A stretch of 64,000 nucleotides of DNA. Source: Rhodocyclaceae bacterium. Its GTDB lineage: Bacteria; Pseudomonadota; Gammaproteobacteria; Burkholderiales; Rhodocyclaceae. The position numbers and the translations under genes were made by a program. Below are positions 1-7,612 of the stretch, piece after piece. The stretch lies in assembly GCA_023150275.1 (NCBI GenBank), contig JAKLLG010000015.1, positions 1 through 64,000 of the forward strand, in the 5' to 3' direction. The notes beneath the pieces were generated by a model, which saw only the letters and a list, made by a program, of their open reading frames with translations, was not told the origin of the DNA and did not search any database. Each line of letters begins with the position of its first letter. The stretch's first letter is position 1.

Positions 1-404
<404 letters not shown>

Positions 405-497
405 TATAACCTTGGATCTGCTCGCAACTCAATAACACAATCACAACCTCCTTCTTCCCGTTTTGGCTTTGACGCCCCGCGTCAAAGTGACAAGTTA

Positions 498-613
498 TGC
501 TTGGCGGCCATAGCGTTTCGGACCCACCCCTTCCCTTCCCGAACAGGACCGTGAAACGAAACCGCGCCGATGATAGTGCACACCTCGTGTGCGAAAGTAG
601 GTCACCGCCAGGC
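498..613 (+). rRNA. rrf: 5S ribosomal RNA
   Basis: About 116 bases with the complementary ends TGCTTGGCGG and CCGCCAGGC and the conserved internal segment around CCCGAACAGGACCGTGAAACG. This is the standard last gene of an rRNA operon, 94 bases after the 23S end. A hairpin terminator follows. Confidence 0.96.
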
Positions 614-626
614 TCCCCTTCAAAAC

Positions 627-656
627 GCCCCCCGACCCAACCGGTTGGGCGTTCGC
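627..656 (+). terminator. rrn operon terminator-like hairpin
   Basis: An inverted repeat (AACGCCC pairing with GGGCGTT, enclosing a CCCAACCGGTTGGG palindrome) begins 14 bases after the 5S rRNA and is followed by a short pyrimidine-rich stretch (CGCTTTCC). It is the likely end of the ribosomal RNA transcript. The T-run is weak. Confidence 0.55.
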
Positions 657-793
657 TTTCCTAGTGCCGATATTCCCGGCTCTTGCCCTCACTCCACAAA
701 CACCTTCGCCCCAGTCTCCCTCAAAGGCCCCGTCGCGCAAGGCTTTTCAGCTATTTGCGATGCGTGATCCAGTGCGTTTGTGGTAGGATTCCG

Positions 794-897
794 TGTGGCG
801 GGTCTCCCCGCATTGCAGGATGGTCAACTTGGTCAGGTCCGGAAGGAAGCAGCCACAGCCGTTATCTGCAAGTGCCGGGGGTCAGGCTCGCCACCCT
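794..897 (+). ncRNA. ffs: 4.5S signal recognition particle RNA
   Basis: The conserved SRP RNA core GGTCAGGTCCGGAAGGAAGC is present at about 831-850, including the GGAA tetraloop that binds Ffh. The flanks fold back on each other (GTGGCG at 795-800 with CGCCAC at 889-894), giving the single long hairpin typical of bacterial 4.5S RNA. The RNA pairs with Ffh to deliver membrane proteins. It lies immediately upstream of dnaX, the same ffs-dnaX-ybaB-recR order known from other bacteria, for example scr-dnaX-yaaK-recR in Bacillus. The exact ends are estimates. Confidence 0.95.
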
Positions 898-947
898 TTC
901 TCTATATCGCGCCTTATGCGCCACCCGCTGCAGGTAGAATTCGGACG

Positions 948-2624
948 ATGAGCTACCAAGTCCTTGCGCGCAAGTGGCGCCCCAAATCCTTTGCTACCTT
1001 GGTCGGCCAGGAGCACGTGGTCCGTGCGCTCACGCATGCGCTTTCGGAGCAACGGCTCCATCATGCCTACTTGTTCACTGGCACTCGGGGGGTCGGAAAG
1101 ACCACGATAGCGCGGATTCTCGCCAAATCGCTGAACTGCGAGGCGGGTGTCAGTGCAGAGCCTTGTGGCACGTGTTCGGCTTGCGTTGAAATCGACAGTG
1201 GTCGCTTTGTCGATCTTCTGGAGGTCGATGCCGCGACGAATACGCGTGTAGACGAAATGCGTCAGTTGCTTGAAAACGCTGTCTACGCGCCGACGCGCGG
1301 TCGCTACAAGGTGTATGTGATCGACGAAGTACACATGCTGTCGAATTCCGCGTTCAACGCGATGTTGAAAACGCTCGAAGAGCCGCCTGAGCACGTCAAG
1401 TTCATTCTGGCGACCACCGATCCGCAGAAGATCCCGGTGACGGTGCTCTCGCGCTGTCTGCAGTTCAACTTGAAGCAGATGCCTCCGCCGGCGATATGCG
1501 GGCACCTGACCCGGATATTGCAAGCCGAGAGCGTTTCGTTCGAACCGGCGGCCTTGAACCTTCTGGCCCGTTCCGCTGCGGGCTCGATGCGCGATGCCCT
1601 GTCCCTGCTGGATCAAGCGATCGCGCATGGAGCCGGGCGGGTCGATGAATCGCAAGTAAGGGAAATGCTCGGAACGGTAGATCTCGACTACCTGTTTTCC
1701 ATACTCGATGCGCTTCATGCAAACGACGCAACGCAGATGCTCACTGTCGCCGATGAAATGACGACGCGTAGCCTTTCGTTTGATTCCGCGCTGCAGGAGC
1801 TGGCAAATCTCCTCACGCAAGTGCAGGTTGCCCAGCTTGCGCCGGGTGCGATCGCTGATGATCTACCTGAGCGGGCGCGGCTGCTGGAACTTGCTTCGCG
1901 CATCAATGCGGAATATGTCCAGCTCGCTTATCAAATTGTCATCCACGGCCGCCAGGAACTCGCCCTTGCTCCGGACGAATATGCGGGCTTCGTGATGACC
2001 TTGCTGCGGCTGTTGGCTTTCTCGCCCAGCGATGAGGGGCGTCGCACAGTTGCGTCTCCCGAAACTGCGGCACGCACTCCATCCGCGGACCGTTCGCTTC
2101 CTCTGGCGCGTACACACAATGCGCCATCCCGGCGCGATGCGGTCGTCGCTGAGGAGCCGCCAAAGACTCCGCCGATCGTGCCCGAGGTAACAACAAAGCC
2201 TGAAAGCACGTCTCGCCGCGACGCAATCCCCATTGGCACCGCGACGCCTCCTCTCGATTGGCATGCGGCCTTGTCATCGCTTTCCCTGTCCGGGATGGCG
2301 CGTGAACTTGCGCAACACTGCGAGCTGCGTTCAATCGACGATACACAGATCAACTTGAGACTGTCGCCGGTTCATCGCCATCTGCAAATGAAACCTGCAC
2401 AAGACAAGTTGCAGCAGGTGCTCTCCGGTTTTCTTGGGCGTCAGGCGCGCGTGCATATCGAGCTCGCGCAGACGGAGTCGACGACGCCGGCTGCTGCAGC
2501 ACAGCGTGCCCGAGAAGAACGCCACGAAAGTGCCGTCGCTGCCATTGAGCAAGACGGATTTGTCCGCGATGTCATCGATATCTTCGATGCCCAGCTAGTC
2601 GATTCATCCATCAAACCGATTTGA
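948..2624 (+). CDS. dnaX: DNA polymerase III subunit tau/gamma
   Basis: This is the clamp-loader ATPase of the replicative polymerase. The 558-residue protein starts MSYQVLARKW. It has a Walker A motif (GTRGVGKT, residues 45-52), the four zinc-binding cysteines (64, 73, 76, 79), the DEVH Walker B (126-129), sensor I (ATTD, 155-158) and the SRC motif (168-170). A variable linker near residues 380-470 and a C-terminal tau domain follow. The ATG at 948 is chosen because the longer open frame upstream runs through the 4.5S RNA gene, and the protein family starts exactly here. A TAGAAT box lies at 935-940, so the mRNA leader would be very short if it is used. No slippery A-run for making gamma by frameshift was noticed. 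First gene of dnaX-ybaB-recR. Confidence 0.95.
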   Translation: MSYQVLARKWRPKSFATLVGQEHVVRALTHALSEQRLHHAYLFTGTRGVGKTTIARILAKSLNCEAGVSAEPCGTCSACVEIDSGRFVDLLEVDAATNTRVDEMRQLLENAVYAPTRGRYKVYVIDEVHMLSNSAFNAMLKTLEEPPEHVKFILATTDPQKIPVTVLSRCLQFNLKQMPPPAICGHLTRILQAESVSFEPAALNLLARSAAGSMRDALSLLDQAIAHGAGRVDESQVREMLGTVDLDYLFSILDALHANDATQMLTVADEMTTRSLSFDSALQELANLLTQVQVAQLAPGAIADDLPERARLLELASRINAEYVQLAYQIVIHGRQELALAPDEYAGFVMTLLRLLAFSPSDEGRRTVASPETAARTPSADRSLPLARTHNAPSRRDAVVAEEPPKTPPIVPEVTTKPESTSRRDAIPIGTATPPLDWHAALSSLSLSGMARELAQHCELRSIDDTQINLRLSPVHRHLQMKPAQDKLQQVLSGFLGRQARVHIELAQTESTTPAAAAQRAREERHESAVAAIEQDGFVRDVIDIFDAQLVDSSIKPI

Positions 2625-2636
2625 GGAAAGCGCACC

Positions 2637-2960
2637 ATGATGAAAGGTGGAATTGCCGGCCTGATGAAGCAGGCTCAGCAAATGCAGGAAAACATGAAGA
2701 AGGCTCAAGAGCAACTGGCCCAGCTGGAAGTCGAGGGACAGTCCGGTGCCGGCACGGTCAAGGTCGTGATGACCTGTTCACATGACGTACGTCGGGTCAC
2801 GATCGATCCGTCCGTAATGGATGATCGCGAGATGCTTGAAGATCTCGTTGCGGCGGCGTTCAACGATGCCGTTCGCCGCGGCGAGCAGATTTCCCAGGAG
2901 CGCATGGCTGGGTTTACGGCGGGACTGAACCTCCCGCCCGGCTTCAAGATGCCGTTCTGA
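2637..2960 (+). CDS. ybaB: YbaB/EbfC family nucleoid-associated protein
   Basis: Small (107 residues) DNA-binding protein of the YbaB/EbfC family. It starts with a methionine- and glutamine-rich amphipathic helix ([19 protein letters not shown]) and carries the family core around [14 protein letters not shown] and the C-terminal [12 protein letters not shown]. Members form dimeric tweezers that bind DNA non-specifically, and their gene nearly always sits between dnaX and recR, as here. It starts 12 bases after dnaX with a GAGGA ribosome site. A second ATG directly follows the first, so the start could be one codon later. Confidence 0.93.
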   Translation: MMKGGIAGLMKQAQQMQENMKKAQEQLAQLEVEGQSGAGTVKVVMTCSHDVRRVTIDPSVMDDREMLEDLVAAAFNDAVRRGEQISQERMAGFTAGLNLPPGFKMPF

Positions 2961-2972
2961 GCGGGCGTTCGT

Positions 2973-3569
2973 TTGAACCCATCCAGTCTTGAAAGGCTGA
3001 TCGAGGCGCTGCGCTGCCTGCCCGGTGTCGGACCCAAGTCGGCGCAGCGCATGGCCTACCACCTGCTGCAGCATGACCGTACTCGTGCCGGCATCCTGGC
3101 CGAGAGTCTGGAGCAGGCGCTGCAGGCTGTCCGACACTGCCAGCGCTGCAACACCTTTTCCGAGAACGAGCTTTGCGAGCGCTGTGCTTCCGCACGGCGC
3201 GATCCGTCCCTTCTGTGCATTGTCGAGACCCCTGTCGACATGAACATGATGGAACAGTCGCAGGCGTACAACGGCCTTTACTACGTGCTCATGGGGCGAC
3301 TTTCCCCGCTCGATGGTATTGGCCCGCGCGAGTTGAAGCTCGACCGACTTCTGGCGCGTGCCAGCGACGGCGTCGTGCGCGAGGTGATTCTGGCGACCAA
3401 CTACACCAACGAAGGTGAAGCAACGGCCCATTACATCTCGGAATTGCTTCATGGCCGCGGCATTGGTGTCAGCCGGATTGCTCGCGGCGTGCCCGTCGGG
3501 GGAGAGCTCGAATATGTCGACAGCGGCACGCTGGCTCAGGCCGTCCGGGAGCGCCGGTCGCTGGACTGA
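2973..3569 (+). CDS. recR: Recombination mediator protein RecR
   Basis: RecR acts with RecF/RecO to load RecA on gapped DNA. The 198-residue protein has the N-terminal helix-hairpin-helix ([13 protein letters not shown], residues 16-28), the C4 zinc finger (C56, C59, C68, C71), a Toprim domain from about residue 79, and the conserved C-terminal [14 protein letters not shown]. The start is a TTG at 2973; no ATG exists near it, and this position gives the family's normal N-terminus. The gene is 12 bases after ybaB and is the last gene of the operon. Confidence 0.94.
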   Translation: MNPSSLERLIEALRCLPGVGPKSAQRMAYHLLQHDRTRAGILAESLEQALQAVRHCQRCNTFSENELCERCASARRDPSLLCIVETPVDMNMMEQSQAYNGLYYVLMGRLSPLDGIGPRELKLDRLLARASDGVVREVILATNYTNEGEATAHYISELLHGRGIGVSRIARGVPVGGELEYVDSGTLAQAVRERRSLD

Positions 3570-3589
3570 AGGGACGCTCGCGGCGACGC

Positions 3590-3623
3590 AGGCATCGCAG
3601 CCGTTTAAATGGCGATGCCTTTT
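3590..3623 (+). terminator. recR terminator hairpin
   Basis: A 9-bp perfect stem (AGGCATCGC at 3590-3598 with GCGATGCCT at 3612-3620) with a 13-base loop is followed by TTT. It lies 20 bases after the recR stop codon. Its loop contains the proposed -35 box of the petABC promoter. Confidence 0.6.
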
Positions 3624-3632
3624 CGGTATAAT
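3604..3632 (+). promoter_or_regulatory. Probable sigma-70 promoter of petABC
   Basis: A perfect TATAAT at 3627-3632 lies 17 bases after a weak -35 (TTTAAA, 3604-3609). It lies 48 bases upstream of the petA start. The -10 is strong; the -35 matches 4 of 6 positions. Confidence 0.55.
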
Positions 3633-3680
3633 TTCGTGTTTTGATTTTTCCCCATTCATCTTAGTCCTAGGATCAGCGCT

Positions 3681-4277
3681 ATGAGCAATGAGTGCAAAGT
3701 GGACTGCGGACGGCGACGCCTGGTCGTTGCAACCGCGGCCGTAGGGGGTGTCGGAGCGGTTGCCGCGCTGGTGCCCTTCGTTTCCAGCATGCTGCCGTCG
3801 GAACGTGCCAAGGCTGCCGGTGCGCCGGTCGAAGCCGATATCAGCAAGCTTGAGCCAGGTCAGATGATGACCGTTGAGTGGCGCGGCAAGCCAGTCTGGA
3901 TTCTCCATCGCAACAAGGAAATGCTCGATACACTGCCCAAGCTCGCTGATCAGATGGCAGATCCCAAGTCGGACAAGAAAATGCAGCCCGACTACGCGAA
4001 GAACGACAACCGCTCGATCCGGCCGGAAATCATGGTCATGGTCGGCATCTGTACCCACCTTGGCTGCTCGCCCTCCTCCAAGTTCAAGAAGGGCGCGGAA
4101 GAGGGGATGGCCGCTGACTGGGAAGGCGGTTTCCTGTGCCCGTGCCATGGCTCGACCTTCGACTTCGCGGGGCGCGTCTACAAGGCAAAGCCGGCGCCGG
4201 ACAACCTCGAAGTGCCGCCGCACTACTACATCGCCGATGGTCGCATCCTGATCGGCGAAGACAAGAAGGGGGCATAA
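3681..4277 (+). CDS. petA: Ubiquinol-cytochrome c reductase, Rieske iron-sulfur subunit
   Basis: Rieske subunit of the cytochrome bc1 complex, passing electrons from ubiquinol to cytochrome c1 in the periplasm. The 198-residue protein has an N-terminal twin-arginine-like segment (GRRR at 10-13) followed by one membrane anchor (about residues 14-36). The two [2Fe-2S] ligand boxes are CTHLGC (C124, H126, C129) and CPCHGS (C153, C155, H156), with C129 and C155 as the usual disulfide pair. It is the first gene of petABC, 3 bases before petB. Tat export is inferred from the motif and from the family. Confidence 0.97.
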   Translation: MSNECKVDCGRRRLVVATAAVGGVGAVAALVPFVSSMLPSERAKAAGAPVEADISKLEPGQMMTVEWRGKPVWILHRNKEMLDTLPKLADQMADPKSDKKMQPDYAKNDNRSIRPEIMVMVGICTHLGCSPSSKFKKGAEEGMAADWEGGFLCPCHGSTFDFAGRVYKAKPAPDNLEVPPHYYIADGRILIGEDKKGA

Positions 4278-4280
4278 GTC

Positions 4281-5579
4281 ATGGCAAACACCAATTTTGA
4301 AAAGTACAAGTCGGACGGCTCCCTGCAGGGCAACCTCCTCGAGTGGTTCGATGCCCGCTTCCCGGCAACGGCCATGTGGAAGGGGCACCTGTCCGAATAC
4401 TACGCACCGAAGAACTTCAACTTCTGGTATTTCTTCGGCTCGCTGGCGCTGCTGGTTCTCGTCATCCAGATCGTCACCGGCATCTTCCTGGTCATGCACT
4501 ACAAGCCGGACGCATCGCTGAACGCCAACGGCGTTCCCGTCGCCTTCGCCTCCGTCGAGTACATCATGCGTGACGTGCCGTGGGGCTGGATGATCCGCTA
4601 CATGCACTCCACCGGTGCCTCGGCGTTCTTCATCGTCGTCTACCTGCACATGTTCCGCGGCCTCATGTACGGCTCGTACCGCAAGCCGCGCGAGCTGACT
4701 TGGCTGTTCGGTGTCGGCATCTTCCTGTGCTTGATGGGCGAAGCCTTCTTCGGCTACCTGCTCCCGTGGGGCCAGATGTCGTTCTGGGGCGCCCAGGTCA
4801 TCGTGAACCTGTTCTCGGCGATCCCGCTGATCGGTGAACCGCTGTCGATCTGGCTGCGCGGTGACTTCGTCATCGGCGACGCCACGCTGAACCGCTTCTT
4901 CTCGTTCCACGTCATTGCTTTCCCGCTGGTGCTGCTCGGCCTGATCGCTGCGCACATCCTCGCGCTGCACGAAACCGGTTCGAACAACCCGGACGGCGTC
5001 GAGATCAAGGCCAAGAAGGACGAGAAGGGCATCCCGCTCGACGGCATCCCGTTCCACCCGTACTACACGGTCAAGGACATCGTCGGCGTGGTCGTGTTCC
5101 TGATGGCTTTCTCGGCGATCATGTTCTTCTCGCCTGAAGGTGGCGGCTACTTCCTTGAGCGTCCCAACTTCTACCCGGCCGACCCGCTGAAAACCCCGCC
5201 GCATATCGCGCCGGTCTGGTACTTCACGCCGTATTACTCGATCCTGCGTGCGATGGTGTGGCCGCTCTTCGGCCTCGATGCCAAGTTCTGGGGGGTCGTC
5301 GCGATGGGTGCTTCGGTCATGATCTTCGCGGCGCTGCCCTGGCTGGACAAGAGCCCGGTCAAGTCGATCCGTTACCGCGGCCCGATCTACAAGGCTTTCC
5401 TGACGCTGTTCGTGATCTCCTTCTTCATCCTCGGCTACCTCGGTACCCAGTCGCCGTCCTACTGGGGCGAGAAGATTTCGCAGGTTTGCTCGCTGATCTA
5501 CTTCGGCTTTTTCCTGCTGATGCCCTGGTACTCGAAGGTCGACAAGTATCGTCCGGCACCGGACCGGGTCACGAAGTAA
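4281..5579 (+). CDS. petB: Cytochrome b subunit of the bc1 complex
   Basis: Integral membrane cytochrome b (432 residues) that carries both b hemes and both quinone sites. Hydrophobic helices include the segments around FFGSLALLVLVIQIVTG and FHVIAFPLVLLGLIAAHI. The heme-binding histidines occur in MHSTGASAFFIVVYLHM and in FSFHVIAF/LIAAHI. The Qo-site PEWY-type motif appears as PVWYFTPYY, with Trp in place of Glu's neighbour as is common in proteobacteria. Length fits the proteobacterial form with the extra C-terminal helices. Cotranscribed with petA (3-base gap) and petC (15-base gap). Confidence 0.97.
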   Translation: MANTNFEKYKSDGSLQGNLLEWFDARFPATAMWKGHLSEYYAPKNFNFWYFFGSLALLVLVIQIVTGIFLVMHYKPDASLNANGVPVAFASVEYIMRDVPWGWMIRYMHSTGASAFFIVVYLHMFRGLMYGSYRKPRELTWLFGVGIFLCLMGEAFFGYLLPWGQMSFWGAQVIVNLFSAIPLIGEPLSIWLRGDFVIGDATLNRFFSFHVIAFPLVLLGLIAAHILALHETGSNNPDGVEIKAKKDEKGIPLDGIPFHPYYTVKDIVGVVVFLMAFSAIMFFSPEGGGYFLERPNFYPADPLKTPPHIAPVWYFTPYYSILRAMVWPLFGLDAKFWGVVAMGASVMIFAALPWLDKSPVKSIRYRGPIYKAFLTLFVISFFILGYLGTQSPSYWGEKISQVCSLIYFGFFLLMPWYSKVDKYRPAPDRVTK

Positions 5580-5594
5580 GGGAGAATGGATAAC

Positions 5595-6305
5595 ATGAAA
5601 AAGATTCTCGTCGCACTGCTCTTTGCCCCGCTGATGGCGTTCGCCAGCGGTGCAGCACTGCATCTCGACAAGTGGCCGGGCACGGTCGCCGACAAGCCCG
5701 CGCTGCAGAATGGCGCCAAGCTTTTCGTCAATTACTGCCTGAACTGCCACGGTGCCTCGTTCCTGCGCTACAACAAGCTCACCGAACTGGGGCTGACCGA
5801 GCAGCAGATCAAGGACAACCTCATGTTCACCGCTGAAAAGATCGGTGAGCCGATGCGTGTCGCCGCCCGCACCGAGGACCAGAAAAAATGGTTCGGTGCC
5901 GCGCCTCCCGATCTGACCATCATTGCCCGTGCCCGTGCCTCGGAATACGGCTCTGGTGCCGACTGGCTGTACACCTACCTGCGCCAGTTCTACCGTGACG
6001 ACAATCGTCCGACCGGCTGGAACAACGTCGTCTTCGAGAACGTCGGCATGCCGCATATCCTGTGGGAACTGCAGGGCGAGCAAATCCTGAACAAGGACCA
6101 CAAACTCGAACTCGCCGTGCCCGGAAAGCTCGCCCCGAAGGACTACGACAAGGCCGTTTCCGACCTCGTCGGCTTCATGGTCTGGATGGGTGAGCCAATG
6201 CAGGAACAACGCCAGACGATCGGCTGGTTCGTGCTGGCCTTCCTTGCCGTACTTTGTGTCTTCGCCTACAAGCTGAAGAAGGAATACTGGAAAGACATCC
6301 ACTAA
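5595..6305 (+). CDS. petC: Cytochrome c1 subunit of the bc1 complex
   Basis: Membrane-anchored c-type cytochrome that accepts electrons from the Rieske protein. The 236-residue form has a cleavable signal peptide (residues 1-18), a CLNCH heme-attachment site (C48, C51, H52), and a single C-terminal transmembrane anchor near TIGWFVLAFLAVLCVFAYK. An in-frame ATG at 5586 would add three residues, but its spacing from the GGAGA ribosome site is only about two bases. The ATG at 5595 has normal spacing and starts directly with a signal peptide, so it is preferred. Last gene of petABC. Confidence 0.95.
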   Translation: MKKILVALLFAPLMAFASGAALHLDKWPGTVADKPALQNGAKLFVNYCLNCHGASFLRYNKLTELGLTEQQIKDNLMFTAEKIGEPMRVAARTEDQKKWFGAAPPDLTIIARARASEYGSGADWLYTYLRQFYRDDNRPTGWNNVVFENVGMPHILWELQGEQILNKDHKLELAVPGKLAPKDYDKAVSDLVGFMVWMGEPMQEQRQTIGWFVLAFLAVLCVFAYKLKKEYWKDIH

Positions 6306-6390
6306 ACGTCGTTTCCAGATCGCGGCATCGCCGGCGCGGGCAGCCCCCACGCCGCAGCGATGCCGATTCGTTTTCTGAGGGTAACCGAAC

Positions 6391-6987
6391 ATGATGAACC
6401 TCTATTCCGGAACCACCTGTCCGTTCAGCCATCGCTGCCGCATCGTTCTTTACGAAAAAGGCATGGACTTTCAGGTGATCGATGTCGACCTCTTCAACAA
6501 GCCGGAAGACATCGCCGTCATCAATCCCTATAACCGCGTGCCGGTGCTGGTCGAGCGCGACCTTATCCTGTACGAGCCAAACATCATCAACGAGTACATC
6601 GATGAGCGCTTCCCGCATCCGCAACTGATGCCGGGTGATCCGGTGATGCGCGCCAAGGCCCGTCAGCTGCTTTCCGGCATGGAGCGCGAGATTTTTGTGC
6701 ACATCGAGGCCATCGAGAAAAACGCGAAGACCGCCGACAAGGCGCGCCAGACCATCCGCGAACGTCTCATCGAACTCGCGCCGATCTTCACCAAGCAGAA
6801 GCACATGCTGGGCGACGAGTTCTCCATGCTCGACGTGGCCATCGCGCCGCTGCTGTGGCGACTCGATCACTACGACATTGATCTCGGCAAGCAGGCAGCG
6901 CCGCTGATGAAATACGCCGAGCGCATCTTTTCGCGCCAGGGCTTCATCGACGCACTGACGCCGCCCGAGAAGGTCATGCGCAGATGA
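6391..6987 (+). CDS. sspA: Stringent starvation protein A
   Basis: RNA-polymerase-associated protein with a glutathione S-transferase fold. The 198-residue protein has the thioredoxin-like N-terminal half (SGTTCPFSHRCRIVLYEKG, then NRVPVLVERDLILYEPNIINEYIDE) and an all-helical C-terminal half. In E. coli SspA helps transcription under starvation and acid stress and has no GST activity. Here it follows petABC and precedes sspB, a very common arrangement in beta- and gammaproteobacteria. A possible second ATG is the next codon. Confidence 0.95.
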   Translation: MMNLYSGTTCPFSHRCRIVLYEKGMDFQVIDVDLFNKPEDIAVINPYNRVPVLVERDLILYEPNIINEYIDERFPHPQLMPGDPVMRAKARQLLSGMEREIFVHIEAIEKNAKTADKARQTIRERLIELAPIFTKQKHMLGDEFSMLDVAIAPLLWRLDHYDIDLGKQAAPLMKYAERIFSRQGFIDALTPPEKVMRR

Positions 6988-6995
6988 TTTTCGTG

Positions 6996-7026
6996 GGCAG
7001 ATGGCAGCAGCTTGCTGCCATCTGCC
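6996..7026 (+). repeat. Strong inverted repeat between sspA and sspB
   Basis: Two 14-base arms (GGCAGATGGCAGCA at 6996-7009 and its exact reverse complement at 7013-7026) are separated by three bases. The RNA would form a very stable hairpin that starts 8 bases after the sspA stop and ends 16 bases before the sspB start. There is no T-run, so it is not a standard terminator. It may instead protect the sspA end, mark a processing site, or tune sspB translation. Confidence 0.85.
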
Positions 7027-7042
7027 TGCCGAAAGTTGCCCA

Positions 7043-7459
7043 ATGCCCCTGCCGACGACCAAACCCTATCTGGTTCGCGCCATCCATGAGTGGTGCTGCG
7101 ACAACGGCTTTACGCCGTATATCGCCGTCAAGGTCGGCCCCCGCACGCATGTGCCGATCGAGTTCGTCAAGGATGGACAGATCGTTCTCAACATCAGCGC
7201 CGCAGCTACCAACCGTCTCGTCATCGGTAACGACCTGATCGAGTTCCAGGCTCGCTTCGGCGGCGTTGCCCGCGAACTCTCGGTCCCGCTGGCCAGTGTG
7301 CTTGCCATCTACGCCCGCGAGAACGGTGGCGGCATGGCGTTCGAAGCGGACGATGAGGCTGAAGAGAGCGTTGGCACGGATACCGTCGTTCTGCCCGACG
7401 CGTCAGACCCGGAGCCGGAACCTCCGCCAACGCGGCCGCGTTTGCAGCGCGTGAAGTAA
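7043..7459 (+). CDS. sspB: ClpXP protease specificity-enhancing factor SspB
   Basis: Adaptor that brings ssrA-tagged proteins to the ClpXP protease. The 138-residue protein starts MPLPTTKPYLVRAIHEW and has the conserved core (PYIAVKV, NISAAATNRLVIGNDLIEFQARFGG). A flexible acidic and proline-rich tail ends with the ClpX-binding module (RPRLQRVK). The open frame extends upstream to 7001, but that part reads through the intergenic hairpin, and the family starts at 7043. Its partner tag is encoded by the ssrA gene at 45001-45250 of this window. Confidence 0.94.
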   Translation: MPLPTTKPYLVRAIHEWCCDNGFTPYIAVKVGPRTHVPIEFVKDGQIVLNISAAATNRLVIGNDLIEFQARFGGVARELSVPLASVLAIYARENGGGMAFEADDEAEESVGTDTVVLPDASDPEPEPPPTRPRLQRVK

Positions 7460-7470
7460 GTATTCTCTCC

Positions 7471-7500
7471 GCACCAGGCTGGCGCGCCCGCGCCTGGTGC
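7471..7500 (+). promoter_or_regulatory. NtrC-like enhancer dyad upstream of nasA
   Basis: GCACC-N5-GGCGC (7471-7485) matches 9 of 10 positions of the NtrC half-site pattern GCACC-N5-GGTGC. A second, inverted and weaker copy (GCCCG-N5-GGTGC, 7486-7500) is directly adjacent. Together they form a long inverted repeat. They lie roughly 100-125 bases upstream of the start point predicted from the sigma-54 promoter, the usual enhancer distance. The repeat could also act as a hairpin at the end of the sspAB transcript. Confidence 0.5.
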
Positions 7501-7571
7501 GTCGCACTATCGTGAGGCATCCTTGCGGCGAGTCCCGCCTCTTTGCTATTCAAGTCATTGATTTCATTGGG

Positions 7572-7587
7572 TGGCACGCCTGTTGCT
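7572..7587 (+). promoter_or_regulatory. Sigma-54 (-24/-12) promoter of nasA
   Basis: TGGCACG-CCTG-TTGCT matches the sigma-54 consensus TGGCACG-N4-TTGCW at every defined position, with the GG and GC doublets correctly spaced. It lies 26 bases upstream of the nasA start codon. Expression is therefore expected to need RpoN and an enhancer-binding activator such as NtrC. Confidence 0.85.
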
Positions 7588-7612
7588 GATTCTCCGGGCA
7601 GGAGCGATCACC

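Noticed and set aside
780..947. N-terminal extension of dnaX
   Set aside because: This part is the 4.5S RNA gene, and the DnaX family begins at the ATG at 948.
2778..6392. A 1204-codon open frame on the minus strand opposite recR and petABC
   Set aside because: It lies over four well-supported plus-strand genes, has no family likeness and an odd composition rich in Arg, Asp and His. It is a shadow frame caused by GC-rich codon use.
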